A stretch of DNA of 12,499 nucleotides from Crocinitomicaceae bacterium (GTDB lineage: Bacteria; Bacteroidota; Bacteroidia; Flavobacteriales_D; Crocinitomicaceae): the NCBI GenBank assembly GCA_024643585.1, contig JAHEMP010000042.1:1-12499 (forward strand), written 5' to 3'. Shown piece by piece: positions 1-6,620 of the stretch. The notes under the pieces were generated by a model. It worked only from the letters and a program-made list of their open reading frames with translations, was not told where the DNA came from and made no database searches. Position 1 is the stretch's first letter; each line of letters opens with the position of its first letter. A program made the translations under genes and the position numbers.

Positions 1-594
1 ACCATTCAAATCCACAGATTGATAATTGTAAGATGTATTCGTATCTATTCCTCCTGCACATCCTATTGATAGCTCATCATCATCTTCCGTATCTAGGTTT
101 AACAGCGTTTTCCCTTTGTAAAAACTTGGATCAAGCTGCATAGCTCCTGTCATACCCGTTTCTTCATCGATTGTAAACATAGCCTCAATGGGAGGATGAG
201 GAATTTCCTTAGAGGATAAAAGTGCCATTATTGCCGCAACACCAATTCCGTTATCAGCTCCTAATGTTGTACCTTTTGCCTTTACCCAGTCACCATCAAC
301 GAACATTTCAATTCCTTGCGTATCAAAATCAAAAACTGTATCGCTATTTTTCTGGTGTACCATGTCAAGGTGACTTTGCATGATAACAGGGCTCGATTTT
401 TCGAATCCCATTGTACCTGGTTTTTTTATGATGACGTTGCCAATTTTATCAACTTCCGTTTGCAAATCCAAACCTTTACCAAAATCTACCATAAATTGAA
501 TTACTCTTTCTTCTTTTTTAGAAGGTCGAGGTACCGCGTTTAACTCTGAAAAATGACTCCAAAGAGCCTTTGGTTCTAATTCGTTAACTGTCAT
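1..594 (-). CDS. pepD: Cytosolic dipeptidase PepD (aminoacyl-histidine dipeptidase, M20 family), N-terminal part
   Basis: Reading from ATG at 594 gives 198 residues, open to the window edge; family members are about 480 residues, so roughly the last 60% is missing. The visible part carries the di-zinc centre of the M20 peptidases: HLDMV (His75, Asp77), GADNGIG (bridging Asp114), DEETGMTGA (catalytic Glu144 and Glu145) and LLNLDTED (Asp168). These spell the PepD subgroup, which hydrolyses a broad range of dipeptides, including Xaa-His, in the cytoplasm. The start is supported by the N-terminal pattern ELEPKALWSHFSELNAVPRPS, common to PepD proteins. The gene follows ettA on the same strand after a 40-bp gap, so co-transcription is possible. 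The gap also holds a weak promoter-like TTG-N18-TAGTTTAC. The family call is firm; the C-terminal half cannot be judged. Confidence 0.95.
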   Translation of the reverse strand, partial: MTVNELEPKALWSHFSELNAVPRPSKKEERVIQFMVDFGKGLDLQTEVDKIGNVIIKKPGTMGFEKSSPVIMQSHLDMVHQKNSDTVFDFDTQGIEMFVDGDWVKAKGTTLGADNGIGVAAIMALLSSKEIPHPPIEAMFTIDEETGMTGAMQLDPSFYKGKTLLNLDTEDDDELSIGCAGGIDTNTSYNYQSVDLNG

Positions 595-634
595 ATTATG
601 TTTAAGTAAACTAATTTATATTATTGATTAACAA

Positions 635-2320
635 TTATTTAGTTAATTTTTTATATCTAATTCGTTTTGGTGCATTATCACCTAAACGTTTTTTTCTGTT
701 TTCTTCATATTCTGTATAACTGCCTTCAAAAGCGTATACTTCGGAATCACCTTCAAAAGCCAAAATATGTGTGCAAATTCGATCCAAGAACCATCTATCG
801 TGAGAAATAACTACTGCGCATCCAGCGAAGTTCATTATTCCTTCCTCCAAAGCACGAAGCGTATTCACATCGATATCATTTGTAGGCTCATCGAGTAGAA
901 GCACATTTGCCTCGGTTTTCAAAGTCATTGCCAGATGAAGACGATTTCTCTCCCCTCCTGACAAAACTCCAACCTTTTTGTTTTGGTCAGATCCATTGAA
1001 ATTAAATTTAGATAAATAAGCTCTTGAATTAATCTTTTGGTTTCCAACTTCAACATATTCCAAACCATTCGATACCACATCAAAAACTGTTTTTTCAGGA
1101 GAAATATCTTTGTGCGTTTGATCTACATAACCAATTTTTACTGTTTCTCCTGTTTCGAATGTCCCAGAATCAGGTAATAATTCACCCATGATCATCTTGA
1201 ATATTGTCGTTTTACCAGCACCGTTTGGCCCGACAATTCCGACTATCCCAGCAGGGGGTAATTTAAAATTTAAATTATCATATAAAACCTTGTCTCCAAA
1301 AGACTTAGCAACATTTACTGCATCTATTACATTATTACCAAGTCGTGGTCCATTTGGAATAGGTATTTCCAAAATTGCTTCCTTATCCTTCAAATCTTCA
1401 GAAAGTAATTTATCATAATTCGCTAATCGTGCTTTGCTCTTAGCTTGGCGTGCTTTTGGATTCATTCTAACCCATTCCAATTCTCGTTCGAGCATTTTTT
1501 GGCGTTTGGATTCTGTTTTTTCTTCATCCTTTAAACGCTTACCTTTTTGTTCTAGCCAAGAAGAGTAATTGCCCTTCCAAGGAATACCCTCTCCTCTATC
1601 CAATTCCAATATCCAACCTGCAACATTATCCAAGAAATATCTATCGTGTGTCACTGCGATAACCGTCCCGGCATATTGCTGTAAATGCTGTTCTAACCAT
1701 TCTATAGACTCTGCATCCAAGTGGTTGGTAGGTTCATCCAAAAGTAAAATATCAGGATTCTTCAATAACAATCTACACAGGGCCACTCTTCGTTTTTCTC
1801 CTCCAGAAAGCGTTTCAATTAATTGATCATCTGGCGGACAGCGTAGTGCATCCATGGCTCTCTCTAGTTTCGAATCAATTTCCCATGCATCCAAAGAATC
1901 AATTAAATCTTGAACTTCTCCTTGACGTTGAATCAATTTATCCATTTTATCTGGGTCATTCAAAATCGCCTCATCCATAAATGAATTGTTGATTTCTTCA
2001 AATTCTTTCAAAGCATCCATAGTCTCTTGGACTCCTTCTTGAACAATTTCTCGAACTGTTTTCTTTAAATCTAATTCAGGCTCTTGAGGCAAATAACCGA
2101 TCGAATAGTCTTTATTAAAAACTACATCCCCTTGATAGGCTTGGTCTAATCCAGCGATTATCTTCATTACTGTAGATTTTCCGGAACCATTCAATCCAAT
2201 TATTCCGATTTTTGCGCCATAGAAAAAGGATAAATAAATATTCTTGATGATTTGTTTTCCAGCAGGGGTATTTTTTGAAACCCCAACCATAGAAAAAATG
2301 ATTTTATTATCTTCTGACAT
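635..2320 (-). CDS. ettA: Energy-dependent translational throttle protein EttA (ABC-F ATPase)
   Basis: The 561-residue product has two ABC ATPase domains in tandem and no membrane segments, as in the ABC-F translation factors. First domain: Walker A GLNGSGKST (42-50), signature LSGGE (171-175), Walker B ILLLDEPTNHLD (191-202) with catalytic Glu196. Second domain: Walker A GPNGAGKT (364-371), signature LSGGE (453-457), Walker B VLLLDEPTNDID (473-484) with Glu478. An acidic helical insertion at about 95-140 matches the EttA arm that contacts ribosomal protein L1. The charged linker at about 255-320, with the segment WVRMNPKARQAKSKARL, is the P-site tRNA interaction motif. EttA binds the ribosomal E site and gates the first elongation step according to the ATP/ADP ratio. 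The length equals the E. coli protein (about 555), and no key residue is missing. It lies upstream of pepD on the same strand and diverges from the lipoprotein gene at 2444. Confidence 0.96.
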   Translation of the reverse strand: MSEDNKIIFSMVGVSKNTPAGKQIIKNIYLSFFYGAKIGIIGLNGSGKSTVMKIIAGLDQAYQGDVVFNKDYSIGYLPQEPELDLKKTVREIVQEGVQETMDALKEFEEINNSFMDEAILNDPDKMDKLIQRQGEVQDLIDSLDAWEIDSKLERAMDALRCPPDDQLIETLSGGEKRRVALCRLLLKNPDILLLDEPTNHLDAESIEWLEQHLQQYAGTVIAVTHDRYFLDNVAGWILELDRGEGIPWKGNYSSWLEQKGKRLKDEEKTESKRQKMLERELEWVRMNPKARQAKSKARLANYDKLLSEDLKDKEAILEIPIPNGPRLGNNVIDAVNVAKSFGDKVLYDNLNFKLPPAGIVGIVGPNGAGKTTIFKMIMGELLPDSGTFETGETVKIGYVDQTHKDISPEKTVFDVVSNGLEYVEVGNQKINSRAYLSKFNFNGSDQNKKVGVLSGGERNRLHLAMTLKTEANVLLLDEPTNDIDVNTLRALEEGIMNFAGCAVVISHDRWFLDRICTHILAFEGDSEVYAFEGSYTEYEENRKKRLGDNAPKRIRYKKLTK

Positions 2321-2339
2321 TGTTTATTTTTTGAGACAT

Positions 2340-2347
2340 TAAAGTTA
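2340..2347 (-). promoter_or_regulatory. Possible -7 element for ettA
   Basis: Read on the minus strand this is TAACTTTA, a 7-of-8 match to the Bacteroidota -7 consensus TAnnTTTG. It would place transcription start near 2336 and give a leader of about 16 nt, close to the other leaders in this window. No TTG lies at the expected -33 distance, so the call is weak. Confidence 0.35.
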
Positions 2348-2378
2348 AGATTTTTCCCATTTTTAATGGGTGAATCTT
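2347..2378. repeat. Nested inverted repeat in the ettA/lipoprotein divergent region
   Basis: The core CCCATT-TTT-AATGGG (2356-2370) is a perfect 6-bp inverted repeat. It is flanked by a second perfect pair, AAGATT (2347-2352) and AATCTT (2373-2378), separated from the core by 3 and 2 bases. Neither strand has a T-run after the stem, so it does not look like a terminator. Its position beside the putative ettA -7 element fits an operator or a DNA cruciform; this is inference. Confidence 0.5.
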
Positions 2379-2443
2379 GTATTTTAAATGCAAATTTTAT
2401 TTATGATATTGATTCGCTACTTTTATACATTGATTTCACGGTT

Positions 2444-3076
2444 ATGAAAAAACTCGGCTGGCTCATTCTATTATCTTTCACAGGTCTCCTTTCTATTGTT
2501 TCTTGTAAAAAGAAAAAGGTCACGTATACCGTTAAGGGAAACGTTTATGACAATACCTTTTCTCAAAATTTTTCTTCTTTAACATTAAAAGTCGAGGTAA
2601 AAAAATCCGGAAATGCCTATTATTCTTTTCTCACCAATACTGCCACTGACGCAAGCGGAAATTATAGCTTTACTATTGAGAATGATTTGTATGAACAAGT
2701 AAGAATAAGCTCTTTACCAAATAACTATTTCCCTATCAATAGGGTTATTTCTTATTCAAATTTAACACAAGAGGATAACGTATATAATTTGAGTACTACG
2801 GCAAAATCATGGGCTAGATTGATTTTTAACAATGTAAATCCAAATGCCAGTGACGTTTTGAAATACACAAAACAAGCCGGAAAAGTAGATTGTTCAGAAT
2901 GCTGTCCCGCAACCGAGCAAACACTGACTGGAGCGATAAATGATACGATTATTTGTATAAATGATGGTAATACCTACTATTCCTATTTTTACACGGTATT
3001 GGGCACATCAAACAACGGAATAAACTCAGTTTTAACCGTTCCATTTGACACTACTACCCTAATTTTAAACTATTAG
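2444..3076 (+). CDS. Small secreted lipoprotein of unknown function
   Basis: The product has 210 residues from ATG at 2444. The N-terminus is a lipoprotein signal peptide: MKK, a hydrophobic stretch (residues 4-19) and the lipobox SIVSC with lipidated Cys21. The frame is open back to an ATG at 2366, but that would put 26 unrelated residues before the signal peptide and start inside the inverted repeat, so I reject it. Four lysines follow Cys21; the acidic export signal known for Bacteroidota surface lipoproteins is absent, so a periplasmic-facing location is more likely. The mature part opens with a beta-rich stretch (YTVKGNVYD, then DASGNYSFTIEN) resembling carboxypeptidase-regulatory or Ig-like folds. 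The C-terminal part has a CxxCC cluster (Cys150, Cys153, Cys154) and Cys171, which could form disulfides or bind metal. I do not recognise the family. Its stop codon lies 2 bp from that of the opposing helicase gene. Confidence 0.8.
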   Translation: MKKLGWLILLSFTGLLSIVSCKKKKVTYTVKGNVYDNTFSQNFSSLTLKVEVKKSGNAYYSFLTNTATDASGNYSFTIENDLYEQVRISSLPNNYFPINRVISYSNLTQEDNVYNLSTTAKSWARLIFNNVNPNASDVLKYTKQAGKVDCSECCPATEQTLTGAINDTIICINDGNTYYSYFYTVLGTSNNGINSVLTVPFDTTTLILNY

Positions 3077-3078
3077 AT

Positions 3079-4590
3079 TTATTCGTCCTCTAAAGTTTCT
3101 CTTAACTTTTGGCGTAATTGTCGATTGTAGGTTTCAATTAAGAACTTAAAGTAGTTATTCGTGCTCTTAGAAATGCATTTTGTGTACTGCTTTAGCCTAT
3201 ATTCAACATGCTCCTGCATAGCTGTTTGCAAATCTATTCCATCAAAGAAATCATTCGCTGCCGCGTGAATTACTTGATAATGATTTTCAAGGGATAAGTC
3301 TACGGCTATTTTGCCTTTTTCATTGTTATCAAGGCATTCATAGTATACATCTCTCATGTTGAAAGAATCCAGCTTTTCTACATCTAAACGTTCTTTTAAG
3401 CCTTTTGGAAACTCATATTCAACTTCAAACTCAATGTCATCAGATTCTGTTAATCTAGATTCCAAAAACCGATCAGGAAACTTAAAGGCATCTTGCCAAT
3501 TGATGTAATCTTGCCAAATTCCGAAACGGCGAACATTATTACCTAAATCTATAAGCTTAAAACTACTTTTGTTCGGTAATCTTCGTGAGCCACGGCCTAT
3601 CATTTGATGGTATAAAGTCAACGACCTTGTAGCGCGGTTCAAAATTATGGTTTCTACGGTTGGCTCATCAAAACCAGTGGTTAATATCCCAACAGAGGTC
3701 AGAATGGCATCCTTTGTATCTTTGAACCAGGATAAAACATCTTTTCTGTCCTTATCTGAGAAAGTTGAGTCCAAATGGCGAATGGGGTAACCTCTTTTTT
3801 TGAACATTTCTTCAACTCTCATTGATGTTTCAATTCCGGAATTAAAAATTAAAGTCTTATTTCCAATAGCAACTTCTTCGTATGCAAAAAGTAATTTTTC
3901 TTGCATAAAGTAATTGCCATATACCAATTCCGATGAACTCACGGTAAAATCCCCATTGGATCCGATTTTGAGCCCGTGCAAATTCACGTCATACGTAAAT
4001 GTTTCAGCATCAGAAAGATAACCTCCTTCAATTAAATTAGATATACTCTCACCAACGATTAATTTGTGGTAATTATCATTCAAAGGAAGCGCGCGATTTG
4101 AACTAAGAGGCGTTGCTGTAACACCAAGAATATTAGCTTCTTCGTAAAATTGAAATATTTTTCTGAAACTGTTATAGTGAGCTTCATCGACAATTACCAA
4201 ACCGACATCCTTGATAAAATTTTCGTCGTCATGCAAACGATTGTTAAGCGTTTCAACCATGGCAATAAAACAAGGGTACTCGTCTTGATCCTCAAGTGTC
4301 TTTATCTCACTATTGATTATTTTGTTTTTAACACCAATAGCAGACAACTGTTTAGAAGTTTGAACAGAAAGCTCAATTCTATGCGTTAAAATAAGGACTT
4401 TTTCTTTCCAATTTTCGATATAATTTCTTGCGATATCGGAGAAAATAACTGTTTTACCTCCACCTGTTGGGAGTTGATAAAGGAGATTAAAGTTTTTTCC
4501 GTTTTTCTCAAGTTCTTCTAGAATTGTGGCAACTGTATTTTCTTGAAAGGGGTAAAGCGTTTTTGCTTGGTAAAGTTCCGTATCTATCAT
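3079..4590 (-). CDS. DEAD/DEAH-box superfamily II helicase (RadD/SSL2-like)
   Basis: This 503-residue protein has the full superfamily II motif set: YPFQE near residue 15, motif I PTGGGKT (41-47), motif Ia LTHR (68-71), motif II DEAH (135-138), motif III TATP (158-161), motif V TTGFDEP (304-310) and motif VI QMIGRGSR (329-336). It should be an ATP-dependent DNA or RNA translocase in the cytoplasm. The arrangement resembles RadD/YejH and SSL2-type helicases. RadD is longer (about 586 residues) and has a C-terminal zinc finger; here the region after residue 350 has only two cysteines (419 and 472), so no such finger is present. The charged C-terminal 150 residues are not recognised. No nuclease or methyltransferase gene is next to it, so a restriction or defence role is not suggested. 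It has its own promoter, divergent from trxB. Confidence 0.85.
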   Translation of the reverse strand: MIDTELYQAKTLYPFQENTVATILEELEKNGKNFNLLYQLPTGGGKTVIFSDIARNYIENWKEKVLILTHRIELSVQTSKQLSAIGVKNKIINSEIKTLEDQDEYPCFIAMVETLNNRLHDDENFIKDVGLVIVDEAHYNSFRKIFQFYEEANILGVTATPLSSNRALPLNDNYHKLIVGESISNLIEGGYLSDAETFTYDVNLHGLKIGSNGDFTVSSSELVYGNYFMQEKLLFAYEEVAIGNKTLIFNSGIETSMRVEEMFKKRGYPIRHLDSTFSDKDRKDVLSWFKDTKDAILTSVGILTTGFDEPTVETIILNRATRSLTLYHQMIGRGSRRLPNKSSFKLIDLGNNVRRFGIWQDYINWQDAFKFPDRFLESRLTESDDIEFEVEYEFPKGLKERLDVEKLDSFNMRDVYYECLDNNEKGKIAVDLSLENHYQVIHAAANDFFDGIDLQTAMQEHVEYRLKQYTKCISKSTNNYFKFLIETYNRQLRQKLRETLEDE

Positions 4591-4613
4591 TCGTTGTTCT
4601 CAAAATTGGGGTA

Positions 4614-4644
4614 CAAAATTACTGCCTTTATTTTGTAAAACAAA
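4614..4644 (-). promoter_or_regulatory. Promoter of the helicase gene (Bacteroidota type)
   Basis: On the minus strand the -33 element TTTG (4641-4644) is followed by 19 bases and the -7 element TAATTTTG (4614-4621), an exact consensus match with the expected spacing. Counting 4 nt from the final G puts transcription start near 4610, about 20 nt before the ATG at 4590. Confidence 0.75.
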
Positions 4645-4645
4645 A
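4631..4645. repeat. Perfect palindrome across the helicase promoter -33 region
   Basis: TTTTGT-AAA-ACAAAA is a perfect 6-bp inverted repeat with a 3-base centre. It covers the -33 element and part of the spacer of the helicase promoter. It could be an operator, or it could arise by chance in A+T-rich DNA. Confidence 0.45.
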
Positions 4646-4748
4646 CCTAAGGACTGGTTTCTTTGGGATTTAATTAAGGATTTCGAGAATATTAACGATA
4701 AATGGGTAGCTTTTCGATTGTTTGCAAAAAAAATGAAGATAAAACTGT

Positions 4749-4756
4749 TATTTTTG
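4749..4756 (+). promoter_or_regulatory. -7 promoter element of trxB
   Basis: TATTTTTG matches the Bacteroidota -7 consensus TAnnTTTG exactly. The inferred transcription start is near 4760, leaving a leader of about 19 nt before ATG 4779. The nearest candidate -33 element is TTTG at 4721-4724, 24 bases upstream, slightly longer than the usual spacing of about 19-21. The leader has no Shine-Dalgarno sequence. Confidence 0.6.
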
Positions 4757-4778
4757 CCATGAATTTTTTAAGTGAAAT

Positions 4779-5726
4779 ATGAGTGATATAGAAAAAGTGC
4801 AATGCCTCATCATTGGTTCAGGCCCTGCAGGATATACAGCAGCAATTTATGCAGCTAGAGCAGATATGAAACCAGTTATGTATCAAGGAATGCAACCTGG
4901 AGGACAACTAACCACAACAAATGAAGTTGAAAATTTCCCTGGTTACCCAGAAGGAATTACTGGTCCAGCGATGATGATGGAACTAGAAAGTCAAGCAAAG
5001 CGATTTGATACCGATGTGAGATTCGGTTTTATTACAAAAGTAGATTTCAGCGGAAGCATTCACAAATGTTGGACTGAAACAGGTCATGAAATTCACGCTG
5101 AGACTGTCATTATATCTACAGGCGCTTCAGCAAAATATTTAGGACTTGAAAGCGAACAGAAATTTCTATTAAATGGCGGCGGAGTTTCGGCTTGCGCAGT
5201 TTGTGATGGCTTCTTTTATAGAGGGCAAGAAACTGTAATTGTTGGCGCTGGGGATTCGGCTTGTGAAGAGGCTCACTATTTATCAAAACTTTGCACAAAA
5301 GTCACTATGCTCGTGCGTAGAGATGAATTTAGAGCTTCGAAAATCATGGTTGAACGCGTTGAAAAAACACCAAATATTGAAATATTATACAATACAGACA
5401 CTGTAGAGGTAATTGGAGAGGATGTGGTTTCTGCTGTAAAAGTTAAGAACAATAAAACAGGTGTAGAATCTATAATTCCTGCGACAGGCTTTTTCGTTGC
5501 TATTGGACATAAGCCAAATACTGATATTTTTTCAGATTACTTAAATCTAGATGAGGTTGGCTATATCAAATACGAAAAACCAGGTACATCTTATACAAAT
5601 GTCCCTGGAGTTTTTGTCGCTGGAGACGCAGCTGACAAGACTTATCGCCAAGCCATTACCGCTGCTGGAACGGGTTGTATGGCCGCTTTAGATGCTGAAC
5701 GATATTTGGCAGCAAAAGGTCATTGA
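4779..5726 (+). CDS. trxB: Thioredoxin-disulfide reductase
   Basis: The 315-residue product is a full-length low-molecular-weight thioredoxin reductase. It moves electrons from NADPH through FAD to thioredoxin in the cytoplasm. In order: the FAD dinucleotide-binding loop GSGPAG (13-18), the GGQLTTT segment (41-47), the redox-active CAVC pair (Cys139, Cys142), the NADPH-binding loop GAGDSACEEA (156-165), the arginine motif VRRDEFRAS (Arg180, Arg181, Arg185) that selects the NADPH 2'-phosphate, and the C-terminal FAD motif GVFVAGDAAD (277-286) followed by the usual QAITAAGTGCMAALDAERYL ending. The active-site pair is CAVC rather than the E. coli CATC, a common variant. It has its own promoter and terminator, so it is probably transcribed alone; no thioredoxin gene is visible in the window. 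Confidence 0.97.
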   Translation: MSDIEKVQCLIIGSGPAGYTAAIYAARADMKPVMYQGMQPGGQLTTTNEVENFPGYPEGITGPAMMMELESQAKRFDTDVRFGFITKVDFSGSIHKCWTETGHEIHAETVIISTGASAKYLGLESEQKFLLNGGGVSACAVCDGFFYRGQETVIVGAGDSACEEAHYLSKLCTKVTMLVRRDEFRASKIMVERVEKTPNIEILYNTDTVEVIGEDVVSAVKVKNNKTGVESIIPATGFFVAIGHKPNTDIFSDYLNLDEVGYIKYEKPGTSYTNVPGVFVAGDAADKTYRQAITAAGTGCMAALDAERYLAAKGH

Positions 5727-5736
5727 TATAAAACTT

Positions 5737-5761
5737 AGTCTAAAAATATTTGTTTTGGACT
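5737..5761 (+). other. Short hairpin downstream of trxB
   Basis: AGTCTAAAA (5737-5745) and TTTTGGACT (5753-5761) form a 9-bp stem with one G-U pair and a 7-base loop. No T-run follows, so it is not a terminator by itself. It could protect the trxB 3' end or help fold the tail ahead of the terminator hairpin. Confidence 0.4.
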
Positions 5762-5774
5762 TATAAATAATTAG

Positions 5775-5814
5775 AAAATGAGGTGTGATTGAATCATATC
5801 TCATTTTTTATTTT
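5775..5814 (+). terminator. Intrinsic terminator of trxB
   Basis: A 15-bp stem (5775-5789 with 5793-5807) closes on a 3-base loop TGA and runs into TTTTTTATTTT. In the plus-strand transcript all 15 positions pair, two of them as G-U. In the minus-strand transcript those two become A-C mismatches, so the hairpin mainly serves trxB. It may still stop pcm transcripts weakly. Confidence 0.75.
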
Positions 5815-5824
5815 CAACAGTTTG

Positions 5825-6469
5825 CTATTTTACTTTATCCTCCAGCATAGGGACAAAGCTAAAATCACCGTAATCTTCTTCCTCAAATTGAGTTTCAGTA
5901 ATTTTTATATAACGCTTCATCCGTTGAACACTGCCTTCTCCCAGTGGAATAACAAGCTTACCTCCTATTTTTAGTTGCTTTTTTAGTTCTTCTGGAACAA
6001 ACGGAGCTCCACATGTTACAAGAATTGAATCAAATGGCGCAAAAGCTGGCCATCCTGCAAACCCATCTCCAAAAGATAGTCTAGGTGTGAAGTTAAAATG
6101 ATGAATTATTTTTTTCGCTTTCTGATGAAGATCCTTATGTCTTTCTATAGAAAACACTTTTGCTCCCATTTCGCATAAAATACTTGTTTGAAATCCAGAT
6201 CCGGTTCCTATCTCTAGTATCTTATCATTTTTGTTAATCTCAAGAAGTGAAGTTTGAAAGGCCACCGTATAGGGATGAGAAATAGTTTGACCTGAACCAA
6301 TTTGAAATGCTTTGTTTGAATATGCTTGCTCCAAAAATGCCAAATCCAAAAAAAAATGTCTTGGTATCTCCATGAATGCTTCAAGAACCTTCTCATTTGA
6401 AATACCCTTATCTCTAAGTTCCTTTATAAGCAACTTTCGCAACCCTTTGTGCTTGTATGAATCTTGCAT
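5825..6469 (-). CDS. pcm: Protein-L-isoaspartate O-methyltransferase
   Basis: The 214-residue product matches the family length (E. coli about 208). It methylates L-isoaspartyl residues in aged proteins using S-adenosylmethionine, starting their repair to aspartate. Visible motifs: the family-specific IGSGQTISHPYTVA (57-70), which forms the active-site loop; SAM-binding motif I LEIGTGSGFQTS (85-96); an acidic residue at the end of beta2 (IER, Glu109); GDG (134-136); and ILVTCGAPFVPEEL (149-162), matching the family's VTAAPPEIP region. The start aligns well with known Pcm N-termini (the GISNEKVLEAFMEIPR segment), and no other Met occurs before residue 33. The gene faces trxB tail to tail and diverges from the carboxyltransferase gene. 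Its -7 element ends only 4 bases before the ATG, which suggests a leaderless mRNA. Confidence 0.95.
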   Translation of the reverse strand: MQDSYKHKGLRKLLIKELRDKGISNEKVLEAFMEIPRHFFLDLAFLEQAYSNKAFQIGSGQTISHPYTVAFQTSLLEINKNDKILEIGTGSGFQTSILCEMGAKVFSIERHKDLHQKAKKIIHHFNFTPRLSFGDGFAGWPAFAPFDSILVTCGAPFVPEELKKQLKIGGKLVIPLGEGSVQRMKRYIKITETQFEEEDYGDFSFVPMLEDKVK

Positions 6470-6473
6470 ACGG

Positions 6474-6503
6474 CAAAATTAAACTTATTGGCTCTGTAAA
6501 CAA
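6474..6503 (-). promoter_or_regulatory. Promoter of pcm, close to the start codon
   Basis: On the minus strand TTG (6501-6503), 19 bases, then TAATTTTG (6474-6481) match the Bacteroidota -33/-7 consensus exactly. The final G is 5 positions from the A of the pcm ATG at 6469, so transcription should begin at or within a base or two of the start codon. Confidence 0.7.
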
Positions 6504-6592
6504 GACGGATTTGCAAACAATGATTTGTTGATTTAACATAGTTTTGAAATATTAAGCTTGTTCAAACGAAATTATTTTGGTCGTTTATTCAG

Positions 6593-6600
6593 TATATTTG
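6593..6600 (+). promoter_or_regulatory. -7 promoter element of the carboxyltransferase operon
   Basis: TATATTTG matches TAnnTTTG exactly, giving an inferred start near 6604 and a leader of about 17 nt before ATG 6621. No TTG is found at the usual -33 distance; the closest (6577-6579) is too near. The element lies inside the longer open frame that begins with TTG at 6558, which argues for the ATG at 6621 as the true start. Confidence 0.55.
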
Positions 6601-6620
6601 GGGTTAAAATAAAATACCTT

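Noticed and set aside
316..543. Plus-strand open frame of 75 codons
   Set aside because: It is antisense to pepD, whose catalytic motifs are unmistakable, and its own translation shows no domain or plausible start context.
2366..2443. A 26-codon N-terminal extension of the lipoprotein gene
   Set aside because: It would place unrelated residues ahead of a good lipoprotein signal peptide, and its start lies inside the inverted repeat at 2347-2378.
4150..4389. Plus-strand open frame of 79 codons
   Set aside because: It is antisense to the helicase motifs Ia to III region and shows no protein features of its own.
3079..4590. Helicase gene as part of a defence or restriction system
   Set aside because: Its neighbours are housekeeping genes with their own promoters, and no nuclease, methyltransferase, integrase or transposase is seen.
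6558..6620. Upstream TTG start for the carboxyltransferase
   Set aside because: The -7 element TATATTTG at 6593 lies inside this extension, and the family N-terminus begins at the ATG at 6621.
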